The notes: generated from the sequence alone by a model not told the origin. A DNA stretch of 9,791 nucleotides from Anaerolineales bacterium UBA7227 (GCA_002473085.1 DKTP01000136.1:1-9791); one strand, 5' to 3'; positions 1 to 6,731 are shown, counted from the stretch's first letter. Numbers and translations: made by a program.

Positions 1-1
1 C

Positions 2-163
2 CTGATCGGCAACAACTATGTCTCCTGCTCGCCGTTCCGCGTGCCGATCGCGAGACTCGCGGCGGCGCACGCGGCGTTGAAACATCGCCCTGAGCCTGTG
101 AAGAAGAAGACGGCGAAGAAGAAGCCCGCCGCGAAGAAGATGGCGAAGGCGAAGAAGAAGTAG
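2..163 (+). CDS. ppdK: Pyruvate, phosphate dikinase, C-terminal end (partial)
   Basis: Only the last 53 codons are in the window; the gene enters from the left and ends with TAG at 161-163. The segment [19 protein letters not shown] is the signature end of the PEP-utilising TIM-barrel domain of pyruvate, phosphate dikinase, where the YVSCSP.RVP.ARL.AA pattern is very well conserved; its cysteine is the known catalytic acid/base of that domain. The enzyme interconverts pyruvate, ATP and phosphate with PEP, AMP and pyrophosphate in the cytoplasm. The family normally stops a few residues after this motif. Here about 27 further residues follow, 13 of them lysine, in AKKK/AAKK-type repeats resembling histone H1-like tails. 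The family call rests on a short but distinctive motif; the role of the tail is unknown. Confidence 0.85.
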   Translation: MIGNNYVSCSPFRVPIARLAAAHAALKHRPEPVKKKTAKKKPAAKKMAKAKKK

Positions 164-171
164 CGAAAATC

Positions 172-206
172 CAGAACCCAGGTTTCTCATAGGAACCTGG
201 GTTCTG
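172..206. terminator. 13-bp perfect hairpin between convergent genes
   Basis: CAGAACCCAGGTT (172-184) pairs perfectly with AACCTGGGTTCTG (194-206) around a 9-nt loop. It lies 8 bp after the ppdK stop. There is no T-run on the plus side. On the minus side the stem is followed by GATTTT, a short U-tract, so it could also end the minus-strand pair that reads toward it. A terminator role is inferred from position and stem strength. Confidence 0.6.
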
Positions 207-212
207 CGTAAT

Positions 213-246
213 AACGGCCTCGGGACAAAATGTCCGCGAGGCCGTT
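213..246. terminator. Second strong hairpin in the same convergent gap
   Basis: AACGGCCTCGGGACA (213-227) pairs with TGTCC (231-235) and CGAGGCCGTT (237-246), giving 15 base pairs with one bulged G at 236 and an AAA loop. No T-run follows on either strand. It lies between two genes that face each other, so it may act as a bidirectional transcription block or an mRNA 3'-end stabiliser. Confidence 0.55.
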
Positions 247-269
247 GGGATGGGGATGAATTGAGACCG

Positions 270-482
270 TCAAGTCACGGCTACATTGGCAGGGATGCGC
301 TGGAACATAAACTCCTCCATCCTCGCAGATTGGCTGGCGTGTTCAATTGTCATGCTCACTACGCGGCCTTCCAGATCCAGGTCGAGATAAATGTTCTCGT
401 TCAATTCTTTGGTCTCGACAGGCGGGTTGGGTGAGAATTCCACCAGCGCGGTGTCGGTATCTTCGAAGTATTTGATTCGCAT
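270..482 (-). CDS. DUF2283 family protein (possible antitoxin-like partner)
   Basis: This 70-residue protein starts MRIKYFEDTDTALVEFS and continues with a VETKELNENIYLDLD segment and a VVSMTIEHAS segment. That order (Y..D.D.L.I.F, then an acidic E.L.E.I..D.D strand, then G.....IE...AS) is the DUF2283 pattern. The ATG at 482-480 is supported by AAGGAG (494-489) with 6-nt spacing. Only 3 bp separate it from the stop of the upstream DUF4258-like gene, whose last codons form this Shine-Dalgarno sequence, so the two are probably translationally coupled. Small DUF2283 proteins often sit beside DUF4258 proteins, an arrangement suggestive of a toxin-antitoxin module. Activity is not established here; the family call is firm, the role is inference. 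Confidence 0.8.
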   Translation of the reverse strand: MRIKYFEDTDTALVEFSPNPPVETKELNENIYLDLDLEGRVVSMTIEHASQSARMEEFMFQRIPANVAVT

Positions 483-485
483 GGC

Positions 486-722
486 TTACTCCTTAAAGTC
501 ACGGTCAAAAAAAGCATTGTGGACGGTTTCACCATCTTCCAGTAGGATAACGCGCAAGGCTCGGTTGCCCATTTCAGAGATACGCGCCCAACGGCGAATT
601 CTTCCGTCAGTTTGTATTTCTTCGCGCAAAGGATGGCGAATGACGCGTTCAATCCACTCTTCCAGGATGGTGGCGCGGTCTGGTCGTTGGCGAGTGAATT
701 GAAAATATTGCGTTGTTTTCAT
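486..722 (-). CDS. DUF4258-like small protein (possible toxin-like partner)
   Basis: This is a 78-residue basic protein that starts MKTTQYFQFTRQRPDR, has a WIERVIRHP helix, then RIRRWARISE, and ends RVILLEDGETVHNAFFDR. The plan of an N-terminal helix bearing W.ERV..P followed by a small sheet with a G.I..W..I....R.LRV....G..V...FFDR core matches DUF4258-like, RelE-like small proteins. An upstream in-frame GTG at 785 would add 21 residues, but the ATG at 722-720 is preferred because AAAAGG lies just before it and the N-terminus then matches the family. It is the first gene of a two-gene unit with the DUF2283 protein. It may be an mRNA-interferase-type toxin, but no catalytic residues can be assigned from sequence alone. 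Confidence 0.72.
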   Translation of the reverse strand: MKTTQYFQFTRQRPDRATILEEWIERVIRHPLREEIQTDGRIRRWARISEMGNRALRVILLEDGETVHNAFFDRDFKE

Positions 723-734
723 TGCCTTTTGACA

Positions 735-763
735 AGGATACAGCCTAATTACTATTTCGACAA
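735..763 (-). promoter_or_regulatory. Candidate promoter for the DUF4258/DUF2283 pair
   Basis: On the minus strand TTGTCG (763-758) and TATCCT (740-735) are separated by exactly 17 bp; each matches the sigma-70 hexamers at four of six positions. The predicted start near 728 would leave a leader of only a few nucleotides before the ATG at 722. This is a weak match in a 122-137 bp divergent gap. Confidence 0.3.
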
Positions 764-834
764 GGGAATTTTCTCCCGCCGTCACGGCTTTCTCGAATTA
801 ATGTCAGATAGACCCATTGAACTGCAAAGCCCGC

Positions 835-840
835 TATAAT
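835..840 (+). promoter_or_regulatory. Consensus -10 box (TATAAT) of the MtaA/UroD-like gene
   Basis: A perfect TATAAT followed by TCC lies 19 bp before the ATG at 860. The usual start point, about 7 nt downstream, falls near 847, inside the alternative GTG codon at 845, which argues for the ATG. TTGAAC at 817-822 has a spacer of only 12 bp, too short for a standard -35, so no convincing -35 is visible. Confidence 0.5.
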
Positions 841-859
841 TCCAGTGGACAACTTCACA

Positions 860-1843
860 ATGATCACATCCACTCCACGAGAATCTTTACTAGACCTCCT
901 GAGCGGACGCCGCCAAACGGACGTCCCCGCCTTTAGCGGGCTGCTCCACGTCACCGCGGCGGGACTGGCCCACGAGGGACTCGCCTGGCGCGAAGTCCAT
1001 CACGACGCTGAAAAGATGGCGCGCGCCGCGGCGAGTACCTTCAAACTGACGGGTCTGCCCTCGGTCACATTGCCGCTGGATTTCACCGCTCCCGCCGAGA
1101 TGCTGGGCGCGGAACTGGTCTTTTACGCGGAGGACGAATTTCAGTTTCCGCAGGTGAAAAGGCCGCTGGTCGAAAGCGCGAGAGAAATATCGAATCTGGA
1201 AAGCGGCGCGGGCCGGCTGCCGATCATCCTGGAGGCGATCCGCCTCGCAAAAGAAGACGTCGGCCGCGCAGCCGTCATTTCGGGACTGCTCCCCGGGCCG
1301 TACACTTTGCTGCTTTATTTGTGCAATCCCGCGAAATTATTTACCGAGATGAAGAAAGACGCCCAGCCAGTCATCGAGGCGCTTTTTCATCTCTCCGCTT
1401 TCCTTGCTAGAATTGGCCGGGCCTACCGCGAGGCGGGCGCGGACTTTGTGACCGTCCACGAGATGGGCGGCTCGCCGGGCTTCCTCGGGCCGACGCGGTA
1501 CGCGCAATTCGTCCACCCCGTGCTGCGGGAACTGATCGCGGGATTGCCCGCGCCGCGCGTCCTCTCCGTGTGCGGGGACGCGACCCGCTCGCTGGATTTG
1601 CTGGACGAGACCGGCGCGGAGGCCGTCTCGCTCGACCAGACGGTGGACCTGTCGGCGGCGCGCGCCTCCCTGAAGCGGACGCTGCTCTTCGGCAACCTCG
1701 ATCCCGTGCGGACGCTCTGGAGGGGGGACGAGGCCGCGGTCCGGGAGGCCGCTCGAAGGTCGCGCGAGGCGGGCGTGGACGCTCTCTGGCCGGGCTGCGA
1801 TCTCGTCCTCCAAACGCCGCTGGAAAATCTCCGCGCGCTGTAA
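860..1843 (+). CDS. Uroporphyrinogen decarboxylase / MtaA-CmuA superfamily protein
   Basis: This 327-residue cytoplasmic TIM-barrel protein opens with TPRESLLDLLSGRRQTDVPAF, the usual start of UroD/MtaA proteins. It then shows LPLDFTAPAEMLGAELVF (residues 71-88), VISGLLPGPYTLL (139-151), RVLSVCGDA (233-241), ISTDQ-like VSLDQTVDL (256-264), LLFGNLDP (275-282) and WPGCDLVLQTPLENL (310-324). The GN.DP and PGC.....TP.ENL motifs point to the methyltransferase (MtaA/MtbA/CmuA) branch, which moves methyl groups between corrinoid proteins and thiols such as coenzyme M, rather than to haem UroD. In MtaA zinc is held by an H-x-C pair and a late Cys; here the pair reads S236-x-C238 while C313 remains. 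The protein stops right after PLENLRAL, slightly short. The ATG at 860 is chosen over the GTG at 845 because of the -10 box. The substrate is unknown and no corrinoid protein gene is nearby. Confidence 0.8.
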   Translation: MITSTPRESLLDLLSGRRQTDVPAFSGLLHVTAAGLAHEGLAWREVHHDAEKMARAAASTFKLTGLPSVTLPLDFTAPAEMLGAELVFYAEDEFQFPQVKRPLVESAREISNLESGAGRLPIILEAIRLAKEDVGRAAVISGLLPGPYTLLLYLCNPAKLFTEMKKDAQPVIEALFHLSAFLARIGRAYREAGADFVTVHEMGGSPGFLGPTRYAQFVHPVLRELIAGLPAPRVLSVCGDATRSLDLLDETGAEAVSLDQTVDLSAARASLKRTLLFGNLDPVRTLWRGDEAAVREAARRSREAGVDALWPGCDLVLQTPLENLRAL

Positions 1844-1896
1844 AAATTCCTTCCCCCAGATCGTCAATTCATCCCTGGCAGGAGCCGATAATTTTT

Positions 1897-1957
1897 AACG
1901 CCACGGCGCCAGGCCGCCAGGACTCAAGATTTCTTTGTGGCTTCGTGTCTTTGTGTA
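1897..1957. repeat. Degenerate dispersed inverted repeat (CACAAAGACACGAAG family)
   Basis: The right half contains CTTTGTGGCTTCGTGTCTTTG, the familiar short-period pattern of an intergenic repeat found in many bacteria. The left half (AACGCCACGGCGCCAGG...) is a diverged, partly complementary copy. It lies in the 211-bp gap before alaS. It resembles the elements at 6732-6799 and 8935-9025 in pattern but is more decayed. Confidence 0.4.
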
Positions 1958-1983
1958 GCCAGCCAGTTTGGCCCTCTCCCCCC

Positions 1984-2004
1984 TGTTCTCCGTTCTCTAC
2001 TCTC
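1984..2004. repeat. Pyrimidine tract with 7-bp near-repeats before alaS
   Basis: TGTTCTC, CGTTCTC and TACTCTC follow one another with a 7-bp period. They are the core of a wider pyrimidine-rich tract (about 1972-2018) immediately upstream of the alaS -10 box. It occupies the place of a -35 element, which is absent. Confidence 0.4.
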
Positions 2005-2018
2005 TATCCGCTTCTGCT

Positions 2019-2027
2019 TGGTATAAT
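2019..2027 (+). promoter_or_regulatory. Extended -10 promoter of alaS (TGGTATAAT)
   Basis: TGG directly before a perfect TATAAT makes a textbook extended -10 element, which can work without a -35 box; none is seen at the right distance. Transcription would start near 2034, giving a leader of about 20 nt that includes the GGAG at 2046-2049. That leader is too short for a T-box or other riboswitch. Confidence 0.65.
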
Positions 2028-2054
2028 TCCGCCACTTCAATTTTCGGAGCAGGA

Positions 2055-4865
2055 ATGACCCCCAAATTATCAGGCAACCAGATCCGCCAGACCTTCATTG
2101 ACTTTTTCGTCGAACATGGACACACCGCCGTCCCGTCCATGTCGCTCGTCCCGGGCGGCGATTCGACGCTTCTCTTCACCAACTCGGGCATGGTGCAGTT
2201 CAAGGATGTCTTCCTCGGAAAAGACAGGAAGCCCTACACCCGCGCCGTCGACTCGCAGAAGTGTATGCGCGTGGCGGGCAAACACAACGACCTCGAAGAC
2301 GTGGGCCGCGACGATACGCATCACACCTTCTTTGAAATGCTCGGCAACTGGTCGTTCGGCGACTATTATAAAAAGGAAGCCATCGCCTGGTCGTGGCAAT
2401 TGCTCACCGAGGTTTGGGGTTTGCCCAAGGATAAAATCTACGCCACCTGTTTCAAGGACGATCAGGGCGACATCCCGCAGGACGATGAAGCCGCGGACGC
2501 GTGGAGGAGCCAGCCGGGCATCAACCCCGATCACGTCCTTTTCTTTGGGCGCAAAGATAATTTCTGGCAAATGGCCGAGACGGGACCATGCGGGCCGTGT
2601 TCGGAGATTCATCTGGACCGCGGCGAGGAGTTCGACAACCTGCGCGGCAAGCCGCATCGCTGCGGCGTGAACGGCGAATGTACGCGCTTCCTCGAACTCT
2701 GGAACAACGTCTTCATCCAATATAACCGCTTCGAGGACGGACGTCTTGAGCCGCTCCCCGCCAAACACGTGGACACGGGCATGGGCTTCGAGCGCATCGT
2801 CTCTGTGCTGCAGGGCGTGGACTCGAACTATAAAACCGACCTCTTCACCGGTTCGCTCGAAGCGCTGCGCGGCCTCACCGGTCACAGCGAGGCGCAAATG
2901 CTGGCGGACTTCACGCCCTATCGCGTCATCGCGGACCACGTCCGCTCGGCGGCTTTTCTCATCGCGGACGGCGTCGTCCCGGGCAACGCGGGCCGCAACT
3001 ACGTCACCCGCATGTTGATCCGCCGCGCGGCACGCTTCGGGACGAAGATCGGCCTGCGCGAACCGTTCCTCGCGAAAGTAGCCGAGGCCGTCATCGCGCA
3101 GTACGGCGATTTCTATCCCGAACTTCAAAAGAGCAGGAATTCGATCCTGGATTATCTGACTCGGGAAGAGATCCGCTTCGCGCGGACGCTCGAGGCGGGT
3201 ACGGCCCATCTGGAGTCTCTTTTGCTCAAATTGAGCGCCCAGCAAACCGCCGTCCAATGGGCAATCGAGGCTGGCGATCCGTCCGAGAAACATGCCGACC
3301 GGTTGAAGTCCGCGCGCGTTTTGGACGGACACGACGCGTTCGAACTCTACGCTACTTACGGCCTCCCGTTTGAAATCTCCCGCGACATCGCCCGCGAACA
3401 CGACCTCGACGTGGACGAAAAGGGATTCGTCGAAGCGCGGGAGGAGCACAGCAAGGCCTCGGGCGGCGGCAAGGCCATGGGCAAACTCGGCGGGGAGGAT
3501 TCGGAATACTTCGCCGGCATCTTGAAAGACCTGCAGGCCAAAGGCAAACTCGGGAAGGACGGCGTCGAATACGACCCGTACAATTCCCTGCGCGTTGAGG
3601 GAGAAGTCCTCGCCCTGGTTGTGGACGGCGTCTCAAAGGAGACCGCCGAGCTCGACGATCAGGTCGAAGTGATCCTGCCCAAGACAGGCTTTTACATCGA
3701 AGCGGGCGGGCAGGTGAACGACACGGGTTTTATTCGTCGTCTCTCTTCGCCTTCTGGGGGAGATGGTTGGGAGATCGAAGTCTCCGCCATGCGACGCCCG
3801 GCCGCGGGCGTGATCACGCATGTGGGGACGGTCATTTCGGGACGCCCGAAGGTGGGCGACAAAGCCGCGGCCGAGGTGGACGCGGCGCGGCGTCACGACA
3901 TCATGCGAAATCACACCGCCACGCACCTGCTCCACAAGGCGTTGCAGGAGACGCTGGGCGACCAGGCGAAGCAGGCCGGTTCGCTCGTCGCGCCGACGCA
4001 TCTGCGCTTCGACTTTAACCATCCGGTCGCGATGACGCCCGAACAGGTGGAGCGCGTCGAGCGGATGGTCAACGAGGCGGTCGCGGCCGACTTGCTCGTT
4101 CAAAAGGAGACCAAGTCCCTGGACGAGGCGAAGAAGGAAGGCGCGATGGCGCTCTTCGGCGAGAAGTACGGCGAGACCGTCCGCACGATCTCGATCATGG
4201 AAGACGATCACGACAAATATTCCTACGAACTGTGCGGCGGCACGCATCTCGAGCGCACGTCCGACGTCGGCGCGTTCGTCATCGTCAGCGAGGGATCGGT
4301 GGCCGCGAACGTCCGCCGCATCGAGGCCGTGACGGGCCGCGGCGCGTACCGGCTGATGGCTCAGCGCAACAAGGCGCTCAACCAGGCGGCGGGCGCGTTG
4401 AAGGTCGCTGTGGATGAAGTCCCCGCGAAGGTGGAGGATTTGCAGGACGAGGTCTCGGAGTTGAAGAAGGAACTTGCTAAACTGCGCGCGCGGCAGGCCC
4501 TCGCCGCGTTCGACCTGCAACTTTCCAATGTCCAGACCGTGAAGGACGTGCACGTCCTGGCGGTGGACATCCCGGATTCCAACGCCGAGGCGCTGCGGAT
4601 GCTGGCCGATAAATTCCGCGAGAAATATCCCGTCGGCGGCGCGGTGGTGCTGTCCACGGGCAACATTCTGGCGGGAGGATCCACCGTCATCGCGGTGGTG
4701 ACCGAAGACCTCGTCAAACGGGGGATCAAGGCTGGGGATTTGATCGCCAGTCTGGGCGGCAAAGGCGGCGGACGTCCCAACATGGCGCAGGGAAGCCTGC
4801 CCCGCGAGCAGATTCGGGAGGCGTTCTCCAAACTGGCGAAGGCGCTGTCCGAAAAATTGAAGTGA
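2055..4865 (+). CDS. alaS: Alanine--tRNA ligase
   Basis: This 936-residue cytoplasmic class II synthetase charges tRNA-Ala with alanine and removes mis-attached serine or glycine. The aminoacylation core has SQKCMRVAGKHNDLEDVG (67-84), HHTFFEMLGNWSFGDYY (89-105), DNFWQMAETGPCGPCSEIH (168-186) and DTGMGFERI (240-248). The editing domain carries the zinc motif in two halves, H620-TAT-H624 and C727-GGT-H731. A charged, coiled-coil-like segment (about 785-815) leads to the C-terminal C-Ala domain with GGKGGGRP (901-908). A segment of about 40 residues after the tRNA-binding helices (380-420) looks longer than usual. The ATG at 2055 is chosen because the family starts with this sequence and GGAG sits 5 nt upstream; the frame is open 29 codons further but those residues are not family-like. 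It has its own promoter and terminator. All key residues are present. Confidence 0.97.
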   Translation: MTPKLSGNQIRQTFIDFFVEHGHTAVPSMSLVPGGDSTLLFTNSGMVQFKDVFLGKDRKPYTRAVDSQKCMRVAGKHNDLEDVGRDDTHHTFFEMLGNWSFGDYYKKEAIAWSWQLLTEVWGLPKDKIYATCFKDDQGDIPQDDEAADAWRSQPGINPDHVLFFGRKDNFWQMAETGPCGPCSEIHLDRGEEFDNLRGKPHRCGVNGECTRFLELWNNVFIQYNRFEDGRLEPLPAKHVDTGMGFERIVSVLQGVDSNYKTDLFTGSLEALRGLTGHSEAQMLADFTPYRVIADHVRSAAFLIADGVVPGNAGRNYVTRMLIRRAARFGTKIGLREPFLAKVAEAVIAQYGDFYPELQKSRNSILDYLTREEIRFARTLEAGTAHLESLLLKLSAQQTAVQWAIEAGDPSEKHADRLKSARVLDGHDAFELYATYGLPFEISRDIAREHDLDVDEKGFVEAREEHSKASGGGKAMGKLGGEDSEYFAGILKDLQAKGKLGKDGVEYDPYNSLRVEGEVLALVVDGVSKETAELDDQVEVILPKTGFYIEAGGQVNDTGFIRRLSSPSGGDGWEIEVSAMRRPAAGVITHVGTVISGRPKVGDKAAAEVDAARRHDIMRNHTATHLLHKALQETLGDQAKQAGSLVAPTHLRFDFNHPVAMTPEQVERVERMVNEAVAADLLVQKETKSLDEAKKEGAMALFGEKYGETVRTISIMEDDHDKYSYELCGGTHLERTSDVGAFVIVSEGSVAANVRRIEAVTGRGAYRLMAQRNKALNQAAGALKVAVDEVPAKVEDLQDEVSELKKELAKLRARQALAAFDLQLSNVQTVKDVHVLAVDIPDSNAEALRMLADKFREKYPVGGAVVLSTGNILAGGSTVIAVVTEDLVKRGIKAGDLIASLGGKGGGRPNMAQGSLPREQIREAFSKLAKALSEKLK

Positions 4866-4904
4866 GGCGCTGGGGGCGAAAGAACTTCCCGCGTTTGAGA
4901 CAGG

Positions 4905-4935
4905 AATCCGAAAGTTCTACTTTCGGATTTTTTTT
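4905..4935 (+). terminator. Rho-independent terminator of alaS
   Basis: An 11-bp perfect stem, AATCCGAAAGT (4905-4915) with ACTTTCGGATT (4919-4929), has a TCT loop and runs directly into T's up to 4935. It lies 40 bp after the alaS stop. A larger alternative stem also exists: AGGAATCC plus AAGTTCTACTT (4902-4922) pairs with AAGTAGAACTT plus GGATTCCT (4938-4958), and it too is followed by a T-run (4958-4965). Confidence 0.88.
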
Positions 4936-5068
4936 CGAAGTAGAACTTCGGGATTCCTTTTTTTTCGAAGTAGAACTTCGGGATTCCTTTTTTTTCGAAG
5001 TAGAACTTCGGGATTCCTTTTTTTTTCGAAGTAGAACTTCGGGATTCCTGTTGAAACTTCGAGATTCC
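4928..5068 (+). repeat. Tandem array of ~30-bp hairpin/oligo-T units
   Basis: Three identical 30-bp units (4928-4957, 4958-4987, 4988-5017), each T8 then CGAAGTAGAACTTCG then GGATTCC, are followed by a 31-bp copy with T9 (5018-5048) and a decayed partial copy (5049-5068). Each unit holds a 6-bp stem CGAAGT/ACTTCG with an AGA loop. The terminator at 4905-4929 is an inverted relative of the same unit. The array fills most of the 229-bp convergent gap between alaS and the GH13 gene. The extra T shifts any reading frame, so the array is not coding. Confidence 0.92.
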
Positions 5069-5094
5069 AGAAAATCAGAGAACCGACGATGAAT

Positions 5095-6702
5095 TCAGGG
5101 GATGGGGTTTTTCAGGATGATTCCGCCAAACGGCCCCAAGGCGCAGATGCCGTCGGCGGCGCGGTCGTTCTCGTTCAACTTGAAGAGGCAGTCCCCGTCC
5201 GCGCAGGGGAATTGGACTGGGGCGCTGTCGAAGTTGAGCAGGATGTGGACCCGCTCGTCTCCCGAAACTCTGGCGTACCCGAGGACGTTCGACGGGAGAG
5301 ATTCGATCAAGTTCAGCGAACCAGCATGGAGCGCTGTTTCTCGCGAGCGAAGTTTCAGCAGCCCGCGGACGGCGTTCCACTGCGAGGCCTCGTCCCCGAT
5401 TTGCGCGGCCGCGTTGACCTCCCGATGATTCGGGTGGACGGGCAGCCACGTCTTTTTGGCGGAGGAGAATCCCGCCTCCCGCGTCGCGTCCCACTGCATC
5501 GGCGTCCGCGCTTCGTCGCGGTTGATGGTCAGCCCGAGCAGATCGAAGACGAAGCGCGGGATGTATTTGTATTTGTGGGGGACCGGGTCGAGCGCCGAGG
5601 CGAAGGGCATGGTCAGGTCGGTCATGCCGATCTCCTCGCCGTAGTACATGCAGGGGACGCCGCGCGCGGTGAGTTGGAACATGGCGAGCAGCTTTGCCTT
5701 GCGGACGTCGCCGCCGAGCCGGGTCATGCTGCGGCGCCGGTCGTGGTTGCTGAAGACGTAGACCGGCATGAACGGGTCGGGGTAGGCCGCTTCAAGGTCC
5801 AGGAGGAGGCGGCGGAAGTAGTCGGCGTCGAAGCGGAAGTTCAGCATCGCGAAGTCGAAGACGAGAGTCAGGCCGTCGTTGCGCGTCCCGCCGAGGTATT
5901 TGCGGATCGTTTCCCGGCTTCCGCTCACCTCGCCGAGGGAGAGTCTTTCGCCGAACTCGTCGCAAACGGCGCGGAATTCCCTGGCGAACTCGAAACTTTC
6001 GGGCAGGTTGAGATTGTATTTTGCCTGCTGGAAAAATCCCGAGGGGTCGTTTTCGGTGGGGATGAACCGAGGCGAGAACGGGTTGTCGCGGAACGCTTCG
6101 TCTTTGTAGATGGCGTTGAACACGTCGAGGCGGAATCCGTCCACGCCTTTGGCGAGCCAGAAGCGGACGGTGTCGAGCATGATCCGCTTCACTTCGGGGT
6201 TGCGGTAATTCAGGTCGGGCTGGAAGGACAGGAAACTCGCCCAGTAATACTGCCCGCGCTCGGGGGCGTAATACCAGCCGCTGCCGCCGGGCAGACTGTT
6301 CCAATTGGTCGGTTTGTCGCGCCAGATGTACCAGTCCGCTTTGGGATTGTCGCGCGAGGCGCGCGATTCCCTGAACCAGGGATGCTCGTCCGAAGTGTGA
6401 TTCATCACCATGTCGAAGACGATCCGCATCCCGCGTTTGTGGACTTCTTCGATGAGTTCCAGCGCGTCGTCGAGCGTTCCGTATTCGGGGGCGACGTTTC
6501 GGTAGTCGGAAATGTCGTAGCCGAAGTCGCGCTGCGGCGACGTGAAGAACGGCGAGAGCCAGACGGACTCGAAACCCAACTCCTTGACGTAATCCAGTTT
6601 TTGAATCACGCCGCGCAGGTCGCCGACGCCGTCGCCGTTGGAGTCGAAGAACGAGCGGGGATAGATTTGATAGATGGTCGTTTTGTGGTACCAGGGCGTC
6701 AT
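5095..6702 (-). CDS. GH13 alpha-glucosidase (oligo-1,6-glucosidase-like)
   Basis: This 535-residue enzyme has no signal peptide and is probably cytoplasmic, releasing glucose from the non-reducing end of short alpha-glucosides. It starts WYHKTTIYQIYPRSFFDSNGDG; D20, N22, D24 and D28 form the usual calcium loop. The conserved GH13 regions are all present: DMVMNH (97-102), QPDLN (161-165), GFRLDVFNA with nucleophile D193, GEVSG with acid/base E258, and FSNHD with transition-state stabiliser D321. RTPMQW (399-404) is typical of the alpha-glucosidase subfamilies. The residue after the nucleophile is Val194; in studied relatives Val here favours alpha-1,6 links and Thr/Ala favours alpha-1,4, so isomalto-oligosaccharide use is possible but not certain. 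The ATG at 6702 is set by AAGGAG (6715-6710) with 7-nt spacing. It stands alone, convergent with alaS and divergent from the lipoprotein, with no sugar transporter in view. Confidence 0.93.
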   Translation of the reverse strand: MTPWYHKTTIYQIYPRSFFDSNGDGVGDLRGVIQKLDYVKELGFESVWLSPFFTSPQRDFGYDISDYRNVAPEYGTLDDALELIEEVHKRGMRIVFDMVMNHTSDEHPWFRESRASRDNPKADWYIWRDKPTNWNSLPGGSGWYYAPERGQYYWASFLSFQPDLNYRNPEVKRIMLDTVRFWLAKGVDGFRLDVFNAIYKDEAFRDNPFSPRFIPTENDPSGFFQQAKYNLNLPESFEFAREFRAVCDEFGERLSLGEVSGSRETIRKYLGGTRNDGLTLVFDFAMLNFRFDADYFRRLLLDLEAAYPDPFMPVYVFSNHDRRRSMTRLGGDVRKAKLLAMFQLTARGVPCMYYGEEIGMTDLTMPFASALDPVPHKYKYIPRFVFDLLGLTINRDEARTPMQWDATREAGFSSAKKTWLPVHPNHREVNAAAQIGDEASQWNAVRGLLKLRSRETALHAGSLNLIESLPSNVLGYARVSGDERVHILLNFDSAPVQFPCADGDCLFKLNENDRAADGICALGPFGGIILKNPIP

Positions 6703-6709
6703 AAATAGA

Positions 6710-6715
6710 CTCCTT
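6710..6715 (-). promoter_or_regulatory. Ribosome binding site of the GH13 gene
   Basis: AAGGAG on the minus strand lies 7 nt before the ATG at 6702 and fixes the start codon. Confidence 0.8.
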
Positions 6716-6731
6716 CGGAAATAAAATTCCT

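Noticed and set aside
723..785. Longer form of the DUF4258-like protein from a GTG at 785
   Set aside because: The extra 21 residues do not look family-like, and the ATG at 722 has an AAAAGG ribosome binding site directly upstream.
1844..2054. T-box or other riboswitch ahead of alaS
   Set aside because: The predicted transcript leader is only about 20 nt and no T-box sequence or long leader structure is seen.
2070..3449. 459-codon minus-strand frame inside alaS
   Set aside because: Antisense shadow of a highly conserved gene, with no domain signature.
4928..5048. Possible CRISPR array from 30-bp repeats
   Set aside because: The units are directly adjacent with no unique spacers, and no cas genes are present.
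4862..5092. Small open frame with repeated FFFEVELRDS peptide units
   Set aside because: The peptide repeat is a by-product of the 30-bp DNA array; the extra T in the fourth unit breaks the frame, the start overlaps the alaS stop and the region contains the alaS terminator.
5089..6708. Long open frame (539 codons) on the plus strand opposite the GH13 gene
   Set aside because: It mirrors the codon pattern of a clear, complete GH13 enzyme on the other strand and shows no recognisable domain of its own.
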